Origin: Bacillus massiliglaciei
Lineage (GTDB): Bacteria; Bacillota; Bacilli; Bacillales; DSM-1321
NCBI RefSeq assembly: GCF_900098925.1
Contig: NZ_LT622359.1
Coordinates: 659,887 to 723,886 of the forward strand
Direction: 5' to 3'
DNA: 64,000 nucleotides
Shown here: piece after piece, positions 26,341 through 37,541 of the stretch
How positions within the stretch are numbered: the stretch's first letter is position 1
How the letters are laid out: every line of letters begins with the position of its first letter
Made by a program: the position numbers and the translations under genes
The notes under the pieces: model-generated
What the model was told of the DNA's origin: nothing
What the model saw: the letters and a program-made list of their open reading frames with translations, nothing else
Databases searched by the model: none

Positions 26341-28125
26341 ATGTCTAATCAAACGGAAAAGTTCATAAAGGGCGGCGGATTTTTAGTTGAGGATATCACG
26401 TATGATCAAGTGTTCACGCCTGAGGATTACACAGACGAACAATTAATGATTGCCAAGACAACTGAAGATTTTCTGAATCATGAAGTGATGCCTGAAGTAG
26501 AACATCTGGAAAACCATGAATTTGACAGGTCTGTGAAACTATTGAAAAAAGCGGGAGATTTAGGCCTTCTTGGTGCGGATGTGCCAGAAGAATACGGCGG
26601 ATTGGGACTGGACAAAATCAGTTCAGCCCTGATTGCTGAAAAACTGGCTCCTGCCGGCGGCTTTGGGATCACTCATGGAGCCCATGTCGGCATTGGGTCG
26701 CTGCCGATAGTACTTTTTGGAAATGAAGAACAAAAGCAAAAATATCTTCCGCTGCTCGCCACTGGAGAAAAGATTGCTGCTTATGCATTGACTGAGCCAA
26801 GTTCAGGATCAGATGCACTCGGTGCTAAAACAACGGCTAAATTAAATGCAGAAGGCACCCATTATATTCTAAACGGAGAAAAACAATGGATCACCAATGC
26901 TGGCTTTGCCGATGTATTTATCGTGTATGCGAAAATTGATGGCGAGAGATTTACAGCCTTTATCGTTGAACGTGATTTCCCGGGGGTATCTACTGGAGCG
27001 GAAGAAAAGAAAATGGGGATTAAAAGTTCTTCAACACGTACCTTAATCTTAGAAGATGTTCCTGTACCGGCTGAGAATCTTCTGGGCGAAGAAGGGAAAG
27101 GGCATGTCATTGCTTTTAATATCCTGAATATCGGACGGTATAAATTAGCGGTCGGCGTTGTAGGAGGAGCGAAAAGCGCCCTTGCTGCAACGGCTGCTTA
27201 TACTAATACACGCCAGCAATTTAAAACTCCGCTATCCTCATTTAATTTAACGAAGGAAAAGCTGGCGACGATGGCATCCAAAATTTATGCGTCTGAAAGT
27301 TCTTCCTATCGCACCGTTGGTTTATTCGAACAAAGAATGGGGCAGCTTACTGACGAACAGATCAAAGACGGCAAAGCAGTAGCTGCATCTATTGCCGAAT
27401 ATGCCATTGAGTGCTCTATGAATAAATTTTTCGCCTCTGAGGTTTTGGATTATGTTGTGGATGAAGGCGTTCAGCTTCATGGCGGATATGGGTTTATGCA
27501 GGAATATCCAATCGAGCGTTCTTATCGGGATTCCCGTATTAACCGAATTTTTGAAGGGACAAATGAAATTAACCGTTTGCTAGTACCTGGTACATTCCTT
27601 AAAAAGGCACTGAAAGGCGAGCTTCCTCTTCTCCAGAAAGCGCAAGGACTGCAAGAGGAACTCATGATGATGATGCCTGAAGAAGCGGGTGATGAGCCAT
27701 TGGCCAAAGAGAAAATGCTTGTACGAAATGCAAAGAAAATCGGCATTCTTGCTGCTGGCCTGGCTGCCCAAAAATATGGAAAGCAATTAGATCAAGAACA
27801 GGAAATCCTTGTGAACATCGCAGATATTGCTTCATTAGCCTATGCAGCTGAATCGGTTGTTCTGCGTACAGAAAAAGCAATTGCCAAAAGCGGCCTGGAG
27901 AAAAACAAACAAAAATTACTTTATACAGAAATTTTTGTACAGGAAGCATTTAATGAAATTGAAAAGCATGCAAAAGAAACGCTTATTGCGGTCGAAACGG
28001 GTGATACCCTGCGCATCTTCTTATCCTCACTCCGTAAGCTGACACGTCATACACCAGTGAATGTGATTGCAAAAAAACGTGAAGCTGCTGCCAAAATCAT
28101 TGATGCCGAAAAATATGTCCTATAA
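26341..28125 (+). CDS. fadE: Acyl-CoA dehydrogenase
   Basis: FAD enzyme for the first oxidation of acyl-CoA. The 594-aa protein has the ~380-aa dehydrogenase core plus a C-terminal extension like B. subtilis FadE and long-chain enzymes. Motifs: AYALTEPSSGSDALG near residue 146 (flavin contact), the helix with RIFEGTNEINR near 402, where the Glu is the catalytic base candidate, and LHGGYGFMQEYPIER near 380. AGGAGG precedes the ATG. Last gene of the operon, followed by a terminator. Confidence 0.95.
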   Translation: MSNQTEKFIKGGGFLVEDITYDQVFTPEDYTDEQLMIAKTTEDFLNHEVMPEVEHLENHEFDRSVKLLKKAGDLGLLGADVPEEYGGLGLDKISSALIAEKLAPAGGFGITHGAHVGIGSLPIVLFGNEEQKQKYLPLLATGEKIAAYALTEPSSGSDALGAKTTAKLNAEGTHYILNGEKQWITNAGFADVFIVYAKIDGERFTAFIVERDFPGVSTGAEEKKMGIKSSSTRTLILEDVPVPAENLLGEEGKGHVIAFNILNIGRYKLAVGVVGGAKSALAATAAYTNTRQQFKTPLSSFNLTKEKLATMASKIYASESSSYRTVGLFEQRMGQLTDEQIKDGKAVAASIAEYAIECSMNKFFASEVLDYVVDEGVQLHGGYGFMQEYPIERSYRDSRINRIFEGTNEINRLLVPGTFLKKALKGELPLLQKAQGLQEELMMMMPEEAGDEPLAKEKMLVRNAKKIGILAAGLAAQKYGKQLDQEQEILVNIADIASLAYAAESVVLRTEKAIAKSGLEKNKQKLLYTEIFVQEAFNEIEKHAKETLIAVETGDTLRIFLSSLRKLTRHTPVNVIAKKREAAAKIIDAEKYVL

Positions 28126-28143
28126 ACGGAATAAAACTGAAAT

Positions 28144-28174
28144 TACAGGCGGAGATTTTTTCTGCCTGTTTTGT
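28144..28174 (+). terminator. Terminator of the fadNAE operon
   Basis: ACAGGCGGA / TCTGCCTGT stem followed by TTTTGTT. Confidence 0.8.
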
Positions 28175-28179
28175 TATTC

Positions 28180-28410
28180 AAGGAATTTTAGGATGATCCC
28201 GCTTTATTTATAAGCTTGCGTGAAAGGAAAAGTCTGAAGCGAATCAGCCGCCCGCCACCGTTTATCGTGCTGTCAGCTCGATAAAAAACCCCCTTTTAGG
28301 TTCATCTGCATGTTTCAGCCGAAAGAAAGAGCATACTACCAATACCTCGGGTTTAGAAAAAAGTTCATTTGTTGTCTTCCATTTTAAAAAAAGGTATTCT
28401 TTGTGTAGGT
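28180..28410. other. Intergenic stretch between fadE and yusI
   Basis: A dyad TTTATCG...CGATAAA (about 28261-28286) is present without a T tract on either side, so I do not call it a terminator. No ORF with a ribosome site is seen. Confidence 0.4.
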
Positions 28411-28420
28411 GGTGATATTT

Positions 28421-28777
28421 ATGAGTCTGACTTTGTATTGGTATCCAAAATGCGGGACATGCCGAAATGCAAAAAAGTGGCTAGATCAAGAGGGGATAGA
28501 GTATGAAGCCATTCATATAGTAGAAAATCCTCCAACAAAAGATGAAATTAAACAAATGTATCAAAACAGCGGGCTGGAGTTAAAAAAGTTCTTTAATACA
28601 AGCGGTCAAAAATACAGAGAACTTGGATTAAAAGACAAATTAAAGGAAGCTTCAGAAGATGACATGCTGGAGATCCTTGCGAGTGACGGGATGCTTCTGA
28701 AAAGGCCTCTTATTACGGACGGAAATAAAGTAACGGTTGGCTTTAAGGAGCAGGAATTCTCCGGCACCTGGAAATAA
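28421..28777 (+). CDS. yusI: ArsC/Spx-family protein YusI
   Basis: A 118-aa thioredoxin-fold protein of the ArsC/Spx superfamily. It has YPKCGTC near residues 8-14, a CxxC like Spx rather than the arsenate reductase HX5CX3R pattern, and a C-terminal RPLITDGNKVTVGF block. Function is not established; it is unlikely to be a true arsenate reductase. ATG 28421 follows GGTGGTGAT; an in-frame GTG at 28409 overlaps that site. Gene order fadE-yusI-gcvH is as in B. subtilis. Confidence 0.88.
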   Translation: MSLTLYWYPKCGTCRNAKKWLDQEGIEYEAIHIVENPPTKDEIKQMYQNSGLELKKFFNTSGQKYRELGLKDKLKEASEDDMLEILASDGMLLKRPLITDGNKVTVGFKEQEFSGTWK

Positions 28778-28876
28778 TCCAGAAAATGTCGCACTATTCT
28801 TACCATATTGACTGAATCTATCTTATAATAAGATTGAATTGAAACCATTGCATAGACAAATATGGAGGGAAATGAG

Positions 28877-29260
28877 ATGACTATACCAAAGGAACTTCGC
28901 TATTCCAAGGATCATGAGTGGCTAAAGCAAGAAGACGGAAAAGTGACAATCGGCATTACCCACTTTGCACAGGAAGAGCTTGGAGATATCGTATTTGTCG
29001 AGCTTCCAGAGATCGGCGACGAAGTAAAAGCCGGGGAACCATTTGGCAGCGTAGAATCTGTCAAGACTGTTTCAGAACTGTATGCTCCTGTCAGCGGAAA
29101 AGTGGTTGCCGTGAATGAAGAATTGACTGATAATCCGGAATTCGTCAATGAATCTCCATACGAAAGTGCCTGGATGATTGTTCTGGAGCCTGCGGATGAA
29201 AACGAAGCAGCTGAGCTGCTGTCTGCAGATGAGTATGATGCTTTGCTGAACGAAGGCTGA
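28877..29260 (+). CDS. gcvH: Glycine cleavage system H protein
   Basis: A 127-aa lipoyl carrier. The lipoylated lysine is K63 in [12 protein letters not shown], and the N-terminal RYSKDHEWL is typical. Besides shuttling aminomethyl groups in glycine cleavage, GcvH in Bacillus is the relay for lipoyl transfer to the 2-oxoacid dehydrogenases (established for B. subtilis). GGAGGG precedes ATG 28877; the in-frame ATG at 28862 overlaps that ribosome site. It is not beside other gcv genes. Its own terminator follows. Confidence 0.95.
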   Translation: MTIPKELRYSKDHEWLKQEDGKVTIGITHFAQEELGDIVFVELPEIGDEVKAGEPFGSVESVKTVSELYAPVSGKVVAVNEELTDNPEFVNESPYESAWMIVLEPADENEAAELLSADEYDALLNEG

Positions 29261-29298
29261 GAGAAAGAGAGGGGAGGCTATGCCTGCTCTCTCTTTTT
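29261..29298 (+). terminator. Terminator after gcvH
   Basis: GAGAAAGAGAG paired with GCTCTCTCTTTTT (imperfect), ending in a T run. Confidence 0.75.
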
Positions 29299-29361
29299 AA
29301 AACTTTTTGATTCCTTTTGGTATATATTTCTTTCATGTTGAATGAAGATGGGGTGATTCAG

Positions 29362-29730
29362 TTGAATATTGAGGGAAGAGATGAGAAAGTCATCATTGTT
29401 GAAGGTTCTTCTGATAAAAAGAAAGTATCGGCCGTTGTGAATGAGGAAATAGATATCATTTGCACGAATGGGACAATATCCATTGTTAAATTAGATGAAT
29501 TAGTTGAAGAATTGATTGGCCGCAATGTATATATACTGGTGGATGCAGATGAATCGGGAGAAAAATTGCGCAGGCAGTTTAAGCGCGAACTGCCCGAAGC
29601 GAAGCATTTATATATCAATAGAGTATATCGGGAAGTGGCAAACGCCCCATCCAATCATTTGGCTACCGTTTTGTTATCGGCTAATATAGATGTGAAACTG
29701 AAATATTTAGAGCAGAGGATGAATCATTAA
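29362..29730 (+). CDS. yusF: Toprim-domain protein YusF
   Basis: A 122-aa protein with a single Toprim fold, the metal-binding domain of topoisomerases, primases and OLD/RNase M5-type nucleases. The conserved Glu is in KVIIVEGSSDK near residue 9-19 and the DxD in ILVDADESGEK near 60. Similar stand-alone proteins are close to RNase M5, but this one's function is unknown. I chose TTG 29362 behind GGGGTGAT; ATG 29335 is possible and would add nine residues. Four bases separate it from yusE. Confidence 0.82.
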   Translation: MNIEGRDEKVIIVEGSSDKKKVSAVVNEEIDIICTNGTISIVKLDELVEELIGRNVYILVDADESGEKLRRQFKRELPEAKHLYINRVYREVANAPSNHLATVLLSANIDVKLKYLEQRMNH

Positions 29731-29733
29731 GAT

Positions 29734-30045
29734 ATGCTTGAATGGACTGGAACAGAATTGAACGAAGCAATGGAAAATACGGAGAATTTTTGTTTTTATT
29801 TATATACGCCCTTATGCGGAACCTGTCAGGTTGCTTCGAAAATGCTTGGGGTAACCTTGGAGCTGTTCCCTGAATTTAAAGCGGGGAAAATGAATTTAAA
29901 TTATGGACCGGAAGTTGCTGAACAGTTTGAAATTGAAAGTGTGCCTTGTCTGCTCCTTTTTAGTAAGGGGCAGCTGGTCAAGAAAATTTATGCTTTTCAA
30001 TCCGTGCCATTTCTTTTTCAAGAATTGAAAGAAATAGCCGGATAG
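29734..30045 (+). CDS. yusE: Thioredoxin-like protein YusE
   Basis: A 103-aa thioredoxin-fold protein with active site CGTC at residues 28-31 and cis-proline motif ESVPCLLLF near 70. It lacks a signal peptide, so it acts in the cytoplasm, probably as a thiol-disulfide reductant of unknown partner. It follows yusF immediately and is likely coupled to it. Start ATG 29734 lies just after the yusF stop. Confidence 0.88.
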   Translation: MLEWTGTELNEAMENTENFCFYLYTPLCGTCQVASKMLGVTLELFPEFKAGKMNLNYGPEVAEQFEIESVPCLLLFSKGQLVKKIYAFQSVPFLFQELKEIAG

Positions 30046-30126
30046 GAGAATAGGGGGGAAGACTCAGATTTCTCGGCTTTTTTCGAGTTTTTTTCCAAAA
30101 TAAAGATAAAAAGCAAGGGATATACA

Positions 30127-30155
30127 TTGCACACCCTTTTTATCTATGATAAAAT
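30127..30155 (+). promoter_or_regulatory. Probable promoter of the metNPQ leader
   Basis: TTGCAC (30127-30132), 17-base spacer, TAAAAT (30150-30155), placing the start point about 35 bases before the S-box aptamer. Confidence 0.5.
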
Positions 30156-30196
30156 CCTAGCATATTAACTTGAACATTATTGAACGTATATAAGTA

Positions 30197-30311
30197 CTCT
30201 TATCAAGAGAGGTGGAGGGATGTGCCCGATGAAGCCCGGCAACCGGCAAGGTCTTTGAACTTGCATAGGTGCCAATTCACACAGAGCAGCTGGCTCTGGC
30301 AGATGAGAGGA
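30197..30311 (+). ncRNA. SAM-I riboswitch (S-box)
   Basis: The leader of metNPQ has the complete S-box core: CTCTTATCAAGAGAGGTGGAG at the 5' side, then GGGATGTGCCCGATGAAGCCC, GGCAACC, GGTGCCAATTC, and closing GATGAGAGGAAGG. Binding of S-adenosylmethionine should promote the downstream terminator and shut off methionine import. Confidence 0.96.
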
Positions 30312-30329
30312 AGGCTTTGATTTCATTTG

Positions 30330-30358
30330 CCTTTCTGCTCATGCAGAAAGGTTTTTTT
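30330..30358 (+). terminator. Terminator of the SAM-I riboswitch
   Basis: CCTTTCTGC / GCAGAAAGG, tetraloop TCAT, then seven T residues; the regulated expression platform ahead of metN. Confidence 0.95.
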
Positions 30359-30452
30359 ATTTTATACGGATATTACAAGTGAAGTTTAAGGCATCTTCTT
30401 ATTGAGTGTAATTTAGAGTTTCATAGGTTCAAGTGATAAAGAGGTGAAGGCA

Positions 30453-31487
30453 ATGATAAAGTTAACAGATGTAAACAAGCTGTTTCGTTCAGTTAAACGG
30501 GACGGGCAAGCGATACAGGCTGTGAAGGACGTAAATGTCTCAATAGATAAAGGTGAAATATTTGGAATCATTGGATACAGCGGCGCTGGAAAGAGTACAT
30601 TGATTCGTATGCTCAATGGCTTAGAGACACCTACTGAAGGAAGTGTCACAGTCGGTGGCAGAGAAGTTTCCCGTATAAAGGGAGCTGAACTCAGGAAGGC
30701 CCGCCAAGAAATCAGCATGATTTTCCAGCATTTTAATCTTCTTTGGTCCAGAACAGTGGAAGAAAATATCGCTTTCCCTCTAGAAATAGCGGGCGTACCC
30801 TCTTCCAAGAGATTGGAGAGAGTGCATGAGCTGATCAAGCTGGTTGGATTGGAAGGACGAGAGCAGGCGTATCCTTCACAGTTGAGCGGAGGGCAAAAGC
30901 AGAGAGTGGGGATTGCCAGGGCACTGGCGAATAACCCTAAGGTCTTGCTGTGTGATGAAGCAACATCTGCCTTGGACCCGCAAACAACAGATTCAATATT
31001 GGACTTGCTTGTTGATATTAATCAGCGTCTGGGTTTAACGATTGTGCTGATCACACATGAAATGCATGTGATTCAAAAGATCTGCCATCGGGTGGCCGTG
31101 ATGGAAGCAGGTCAAATCGTGGAACAGGGTCCTGTACTGGAAGTGTTCAAAAATCCAGAGCAGGATATTACGAAGCGGTTCGTGCAGCAGGTTACCGAGC
31201 CGGACGACACGAAAGAAACAGTGGAGCACCTTCTCGAAAGATATCCAAAAGGCAAGGTCGTCCAGCTTACATTTGTCGGTGACCATGCAGAAAGCCCGCT
31301 GATTTCAAAGCTTATTAGAAACTTCGATTTGGAAGTTAACATTGTCCAAGGAAAGATTTCTCAAACAAGAAATGGCTCGTATGGAACATTGTTCATTCAT
31401 ATGGATGGGAACGAAGAAGAAATGCAGCAGGCCATTGAATTTATTAATGCAGAGCAGGTTGGCGTGGAGGTGATTACTCATGCTTGA
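30453..31487 (+). CDS. metN: Methionine ABC transporter ATPase
   Basis: The ATP-hydrolysing subunit of the D/L-methionine importer. The 344-aa protein shows Walker A GYSGAGKST (residues 41-49), the signature LSGGQKQR near 145, Walker B VLLCDEATSALDP near 166, and a C-terminal NIL domain (about 265-340) that senses methionine in family members. ATG 30453 is behind GAGGTGAAGG. The gene overlaps metP by 8 bases. Controlled by the SAM-I riboswitch. Confidence 0.96.
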   Translation: MIKLTDVNKLFRSVKRDGQAIQAVKDVNVSIDKGEIFGIIGYSGAGKSTLIRMLNGLETPTEGSVTVGGREVSRIKGAELRKARQEISMIFQHFNLLWSRTVEENIAFPLEIAGVPSSKRLERVHELIKLVGLEGREQAYPSQLSGGQKQRVGIARALANNPKVLLCDEATSALDPQTTDSILDLLVDINQRLGLTIVLITHEMHVIQKICHRVAVMEAGQIVEQGPVLEVFKNPEQDITKRFVQQVTEPDDTKETVEHLLERYPKGKVVQLTFVGDHAESPLISKLIRNFDLEVNIVQGKISQTRNGSYGTLFIHMDGNEEEMQQAIEFINAEQVGVEVITHA

Positions 31488-32148
31488 GGAGTTATTGCCA
31501 AATGTTGAATGGGACAGAATAATAGATGCAACAATTGAAACGCTTTATATGACAGGAATTTCTGTTTTAGCTACTTTCTTTTTAGGGATTCTGCTTGGAT
31601 TGCTCCTTTTCCTTACTTCAAAGGGGAATATCTGGGAGAACAGGGCAGTAAACCTTGTTTTAAGTGCATTTGTGAACATATTCCGTTCCATCCCATTCCT
31701 AATATTAATTGTCTTACTAATCCCATTCACACGAGTTCTTGTGGGCTCTATGATTGGTGAAAATGCGGCGCTGCCGGCCCTGATTATAGGAGCTGCACCA
31801 TTCTATGCCAGAATGGTAGAAATCGGATTAAGGGAAATTGACAAAGGTGTCATTGAGGCTGCCAGATCGATGGGGGCCAAGACAAGTACAATCATTTTTA
31901 AGGTACTGATTCCAGAATCAATGCCGGCGATTGTTTCAGGAATTACCGTAACAGCGATTGCTTTAGTGGGCTATACCGCAATGGCGGGCGTCATTGGTGC
32001 GGGCGGTCTTGGAAACTTGGCATACCTGGATGGCTATCAGCGCTCCAGAAATGATGTGACGGTTGTCGCAACTATTGTTATTTTAATTATTGTCTTCATT
32101 CTTCAATTTATTGGAGATTTCATTACTTCAAAATTAGATAAAAGATAA
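31480..32148 (+). CDS. metP: Methionine ABC transporter permease
   Basis: A 222-aa membrane subunit with five to six helices and the ABC permease EAA loop (EAARSMGAKTSTIIFKVLIPESMP, near residues 127-150) that docks on MetN. Translationally overlapped with metN. Operon and S-box context fix the substrate class as methionine. Confidence 0.95.
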   Translation: MLEELLPNVEWDRIIDATIETLYMTGISVLATFFLGILLGLLLFLTSKGNIWENRAVNLVLSAFVNIFRSIPFLILIVLLIPFTRVLVGSMIGENAALPALIIGAAPFYARMVEIGLREIDKGVIEAARSMGAKTSTIIFKVLIPESMPAIVSGITVTAIALVGYTAMAGVIGAGGLGNLAYLDGYQRSRNDVTVVATIVILIIVFILQFIGDFITSKLDKR

Positions 32149-32166
32149 AAAAGGAGATGGGTATCA

Positions 32167-33000
32167 ATGAAGAAAGTATGGAGTTTAGCTTTATTGCTTG
32201 TATTATCAGTGGTTCTTGCAGCATGCGGAAACAGCGATGAAAAGGACAGCAGTGATGGTTCCGGAGAAACGACATTAAAAGTAGGCGCTTCTAATGTGCC
32301 TCATGCGCAAATTTTGGAACAGGCAAAGCCAATTCTTGAAAAAGAAGGCGTTAAATTGGAAATTGAGACATTCCAAGATTATGTATTGCCGAACAAGGCG
32401 TTAGCGGAAGGAGACCTAGATGCTAACTACTTCCAGCACATCCCGTATCTTGAGTCTCAAATCAAGGAAAATGGGTACGATTTTGTAAATGCCGGCGGAA
32501 TCCATATTGAACCAATTGGTGTTTATTCGAAGAAGTATAAAAGTCTGGAAGATCTTCCGGAAGGTGCAACATTTATCATGAGCAGCTCTGTTGCAGACCA
32601 CGGACGTGCACTGTCCCTTCTTGAAGCCGAAGGATTAATTAAATTAAAAGATGGAATCGATAAAACAAAGGCAGAAGTGAAAGACATTGTGGAGAATAAG
32701 AAGAACATTAAGTTTGATGCGAATTACGAAGCGTCATTATTGCCTCAAATCTATAACAATGGCGAAGGCGATGCTGTTTTAATTAACTCTAACTATGCCA
32801 TTGATGCAGGATTGAATCCAACAGAAGATTCAATCGCGATTGAAGATTCAAAATCACCATATGTCAATGTCATTGCGGTTAATAAAAAAGATGAAAATAA
32901 TAAAGCGGTGAAGAAGTTAGTCGAAGTTCTTCATTCAAAAGAAATTCAAGACTTTATCCTAAAAGAATATAAAGGCGCTGTCGTTCCTGTAAACGAGTAA
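32167..33000 (+). CDS. metQ: Methionine-binding lipoprotein
   Basis: The extracellular substrate-binding subunit (NlpA/MetQ family), 277 aa. Signal peptide with lipobox LAAC, lipidated Cys20, then a Ser/Asp-rich linker and a two-lobe binding domain starting near residue 35 (LKVGASNVPHAQILE; NYFQHIPYLESQ). AAGGAGATGG precedes the ATG. Last gene of the met operon, with a terminator right after. Confidence 0.95.
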   Translation: MKKVWSLALLLVLSVVLAACGNSDEKDSSDGSGETTLKVGASNVPHAQILEQAKPILEKEGVKLEIETFQDYVLPNKALAEGDLDANYFQHIPYLESQIKENGYDFVNAGGIHIEPIGVYSKKYKSLEDLPEGATFIMSSSVADHGRALSLLEAEGLIKLKDGIDKTKAEVKDIVENKKNIKFDANYEASLLPQIYNNGEGDAVLINSNYAIDAGLNPTEDSIAIEDSKSPYVNVIAVNKKDENNKAVKKLVEVLHSKEIQDFILKEYKGAVVPVNE

Positions 33001-33011
33001 TGTGCAAAGCT

Positions 33012-33042
33012 AGGCATCCGTTTTTGGGTGCCTTCTTTATGT
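33012..33042 (+). terminator. Terminator of metNPQ
   Basis: AGGCATCC / GGGTGCCT stem with GTTTTT loop, followed by TCTTTAT. The T tract is weak but the hairpin is clear. Confidence 0.7.
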
Positions 33043-33169
33043 AAAAGACAGAAAATACAGCATGTTTAGGACAGATCCTTGAATGATGCCCGATATTTGT
33101 TTAAAGTATAAGGGACAGGGTATAAAAATTGTAGAATTTAAACAGTTGAAAATTCGAAAGGAATGATTC

Positions 33170-33355
33170 ATTATTAATTCGCTAGATCTTCATGTCACCA
33201 GTGAAATGGAAAAGGCTCTTCAGCAATCTCATGGGGTAGGATATGCAGAATATAATAGAAAGCTGGATGTCCGTATTGAGGTTGAACAGGAGAGGGAAAA
33301 AGACTATGCGAAAAGTTTGGAACTTGTGAATGAACTAAATCACACTTCCCGATAA
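33170..33355 (+). CDS. Small unrecognised protein, possibly ATT-initiated
   Basis: An open frame ending at TAA 33355 codes for a charged 49-61 residue protein rich in Glu (MEKALQQSHGVGYAEYNRKL, then a long helix VRIEVEQEREKDYAKSLELVNEL). The first ATG in frame (33206) has no ribosome site. AAAGGA at 33157-33162 sits 7 bases before ATT 33170, and an in-frame stop lies 6 bases further up, so initiation at ATT is the best fit to the ribosome site. ATT is a rare but known start (infC). I do not recognise the protein. The start is uncertain. Confidence 0.45.
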   Translation: MINSLDLHVTSEMEKALQQSHGVGYAEYNRKLDVRIEVEQEREKDYAKSLELVNELNHTSR

Positions 33356-33375
33356 GAAATTTGAATGTATATAAC

Positions 33376-33474
33376 TTTAAAAGACCGCTCCAAAAGAGTA
33401 AAATGGTACATGGTAAGCAGGGAGGAATCCCTCGTTTTGTTCCACTTATTTTTGGGGCGGTTTTTTATTTTCCT
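33376..33474 (+). terminator. Long hairpin terminator downstream of the small ORF
   Basis: AAAGACCGCTCCAAAA pairs with TTTTGGGGCGGTTTT across about 65 bases. A smaller hairpin lies inside it (AGGGAGGAATCCCT), and TTTTTT follows. Short open frames here overlap the stem and have no ribosome site. The unusually large apical region may be a structured RNA. Confidence 0.6.
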
Positions 33475-33731
33475 TTTTGGTTCCTGCATATTAAATATTG
33501 GAATACCGAAAGATATAGGAAGTATGTTTATCTGGTATTTCTGGGACAGGCAGACTGAGAATCAGCAAAATAGATGGTTGGTGTCTGCATAATAGAAACC
33601 TCGGTCTAGATAGTTGATTCAAGGTTGGATTTGTTATAAGATTATAATGAGAATAAAGTGAGAATGAGTACTAAGGAGGCTTTTGCCTTCTAGCTATAAA
33701 ATTATGGAATTAAGTTCACGGAGGTATTACT

Positions 33732-34517
33732 ATGTCAGGTTCAACATTAACAATTAAAGATCTACATGTTTCCATCGAGGGAAAAGAAATTCTAAAAGGT
33801 GTTAACCTAGAAGTGAAAGGCGGAGAGATCCATGCGATCATGGGACCTAATGGTACTGGTAAATCCACTCTTTCATCTGCTATTATGGGACACCCTAAAT
33901 ATGAAGTAACAAGCGGAAGCATCACTTTTGACGGTGAAGACGTTCTTGAAATGGAAGTGGATGAGCGTGCTCAAGTCGGCTTATTCCTTGCGATGCAGTA
34001 TCCAAGCGAAATCAGCGGTGTTACAAACGCAGACTTCCTGCGTTCGGCTATTAATGCCCGCCGTGAAGAAGGCGACGAAATTCCATTGATGAAATTCATC
34101 CGTAAAATGGACGAAAAAATGGAATTCCTTGAAATGGATGAAGATATGGCTCAGCGTTATCTAAATGAAGGATTCTCGGGCGGCGAGAAAAAGCGTAATG
34201 AAATTCTTCAATTGATGATGATTGAACCAAAAATTGCAATCCTTGATGAAATTGATTCCGGTCTTGATATTGATGCTCTTAAAGTTGTTTCTAAAGGAAT
34301 CAACAAAATGCGCGGCGAAGACTTTGGCTGCCTGATCATCACTCACTACCAACGCTTATTGAATTACATCACTCCTGATTTCGTGCACGTAATGATGCAG
34401 GGACGTGTTGTTAAATCAGGGGGTCAAGAATTGGCAGCCCGTTTGGAAGCTGAAGGGTATGATTGGATTAAACAAGAATTGGGCATTGAAGACGAAACTG
34501 TTGGCGAAGAAGCGTAA
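33732..34517 (+). CDS. sufC: Fe-S cluster assembly ATPase SufC
   Basis: ABC-type ATPase of the SUF scaffold, 261 aa. Walker A is GPNGTGKST (about 39-47), signature FSGGEKKRNE near 151, Walker B AILDEIDSGLD near 170. It forms the SufBCD complex that builds Fe-S clusters. First gene of sufCDSUB, the standard and essential Bacillus order. CGGAGGT precedes the ATG by a proper gap. Confidence 0.97.
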   Translation: MSGSTLTIKDLHVSIEGKEILKGVNLEVKGGEIHAIMGPNGTGKSTLSSAIMGHPKYEVTSGSITFDGEDVLEMEVDERAQVGLFLAMQYPSEISGVTNADFLRSAINARREEGDEIPLMKFIRKMDEKMEFLEMDEDMAQRYLNEGFSGGEKKRNEILQLMMIEPKIAILDEIDSGLDIDALKVVSKGINKMRGEDFGCLIITHYQRLLNYITPDFVHVMMQGRVVKSGGQELAARLEAEGYDWIKQELGIEDETVGEEA

Positions 34518-34532
34518 GTAGGAGGATTTGCA

Positions 34533-37487
<2,955 letters not shown>

Positions 37488-37541
37488 CAAAATGAATGTG
37501 CTGGTTTATTTCAGCCATTTTGAAATGGAGGAATACGAGCT

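Noticed and set aside
28261-28286. Dyad TTTATCG...CGATAAA as a terminator
   Set aside because: There is no T tract on either side, and the fad terminator is already present upstream.
33361-33592. Two overlapping short ORFs before sufC
   Set aside because: They span the long hairpin, have no ribosome site and differ in frame over the same bases.
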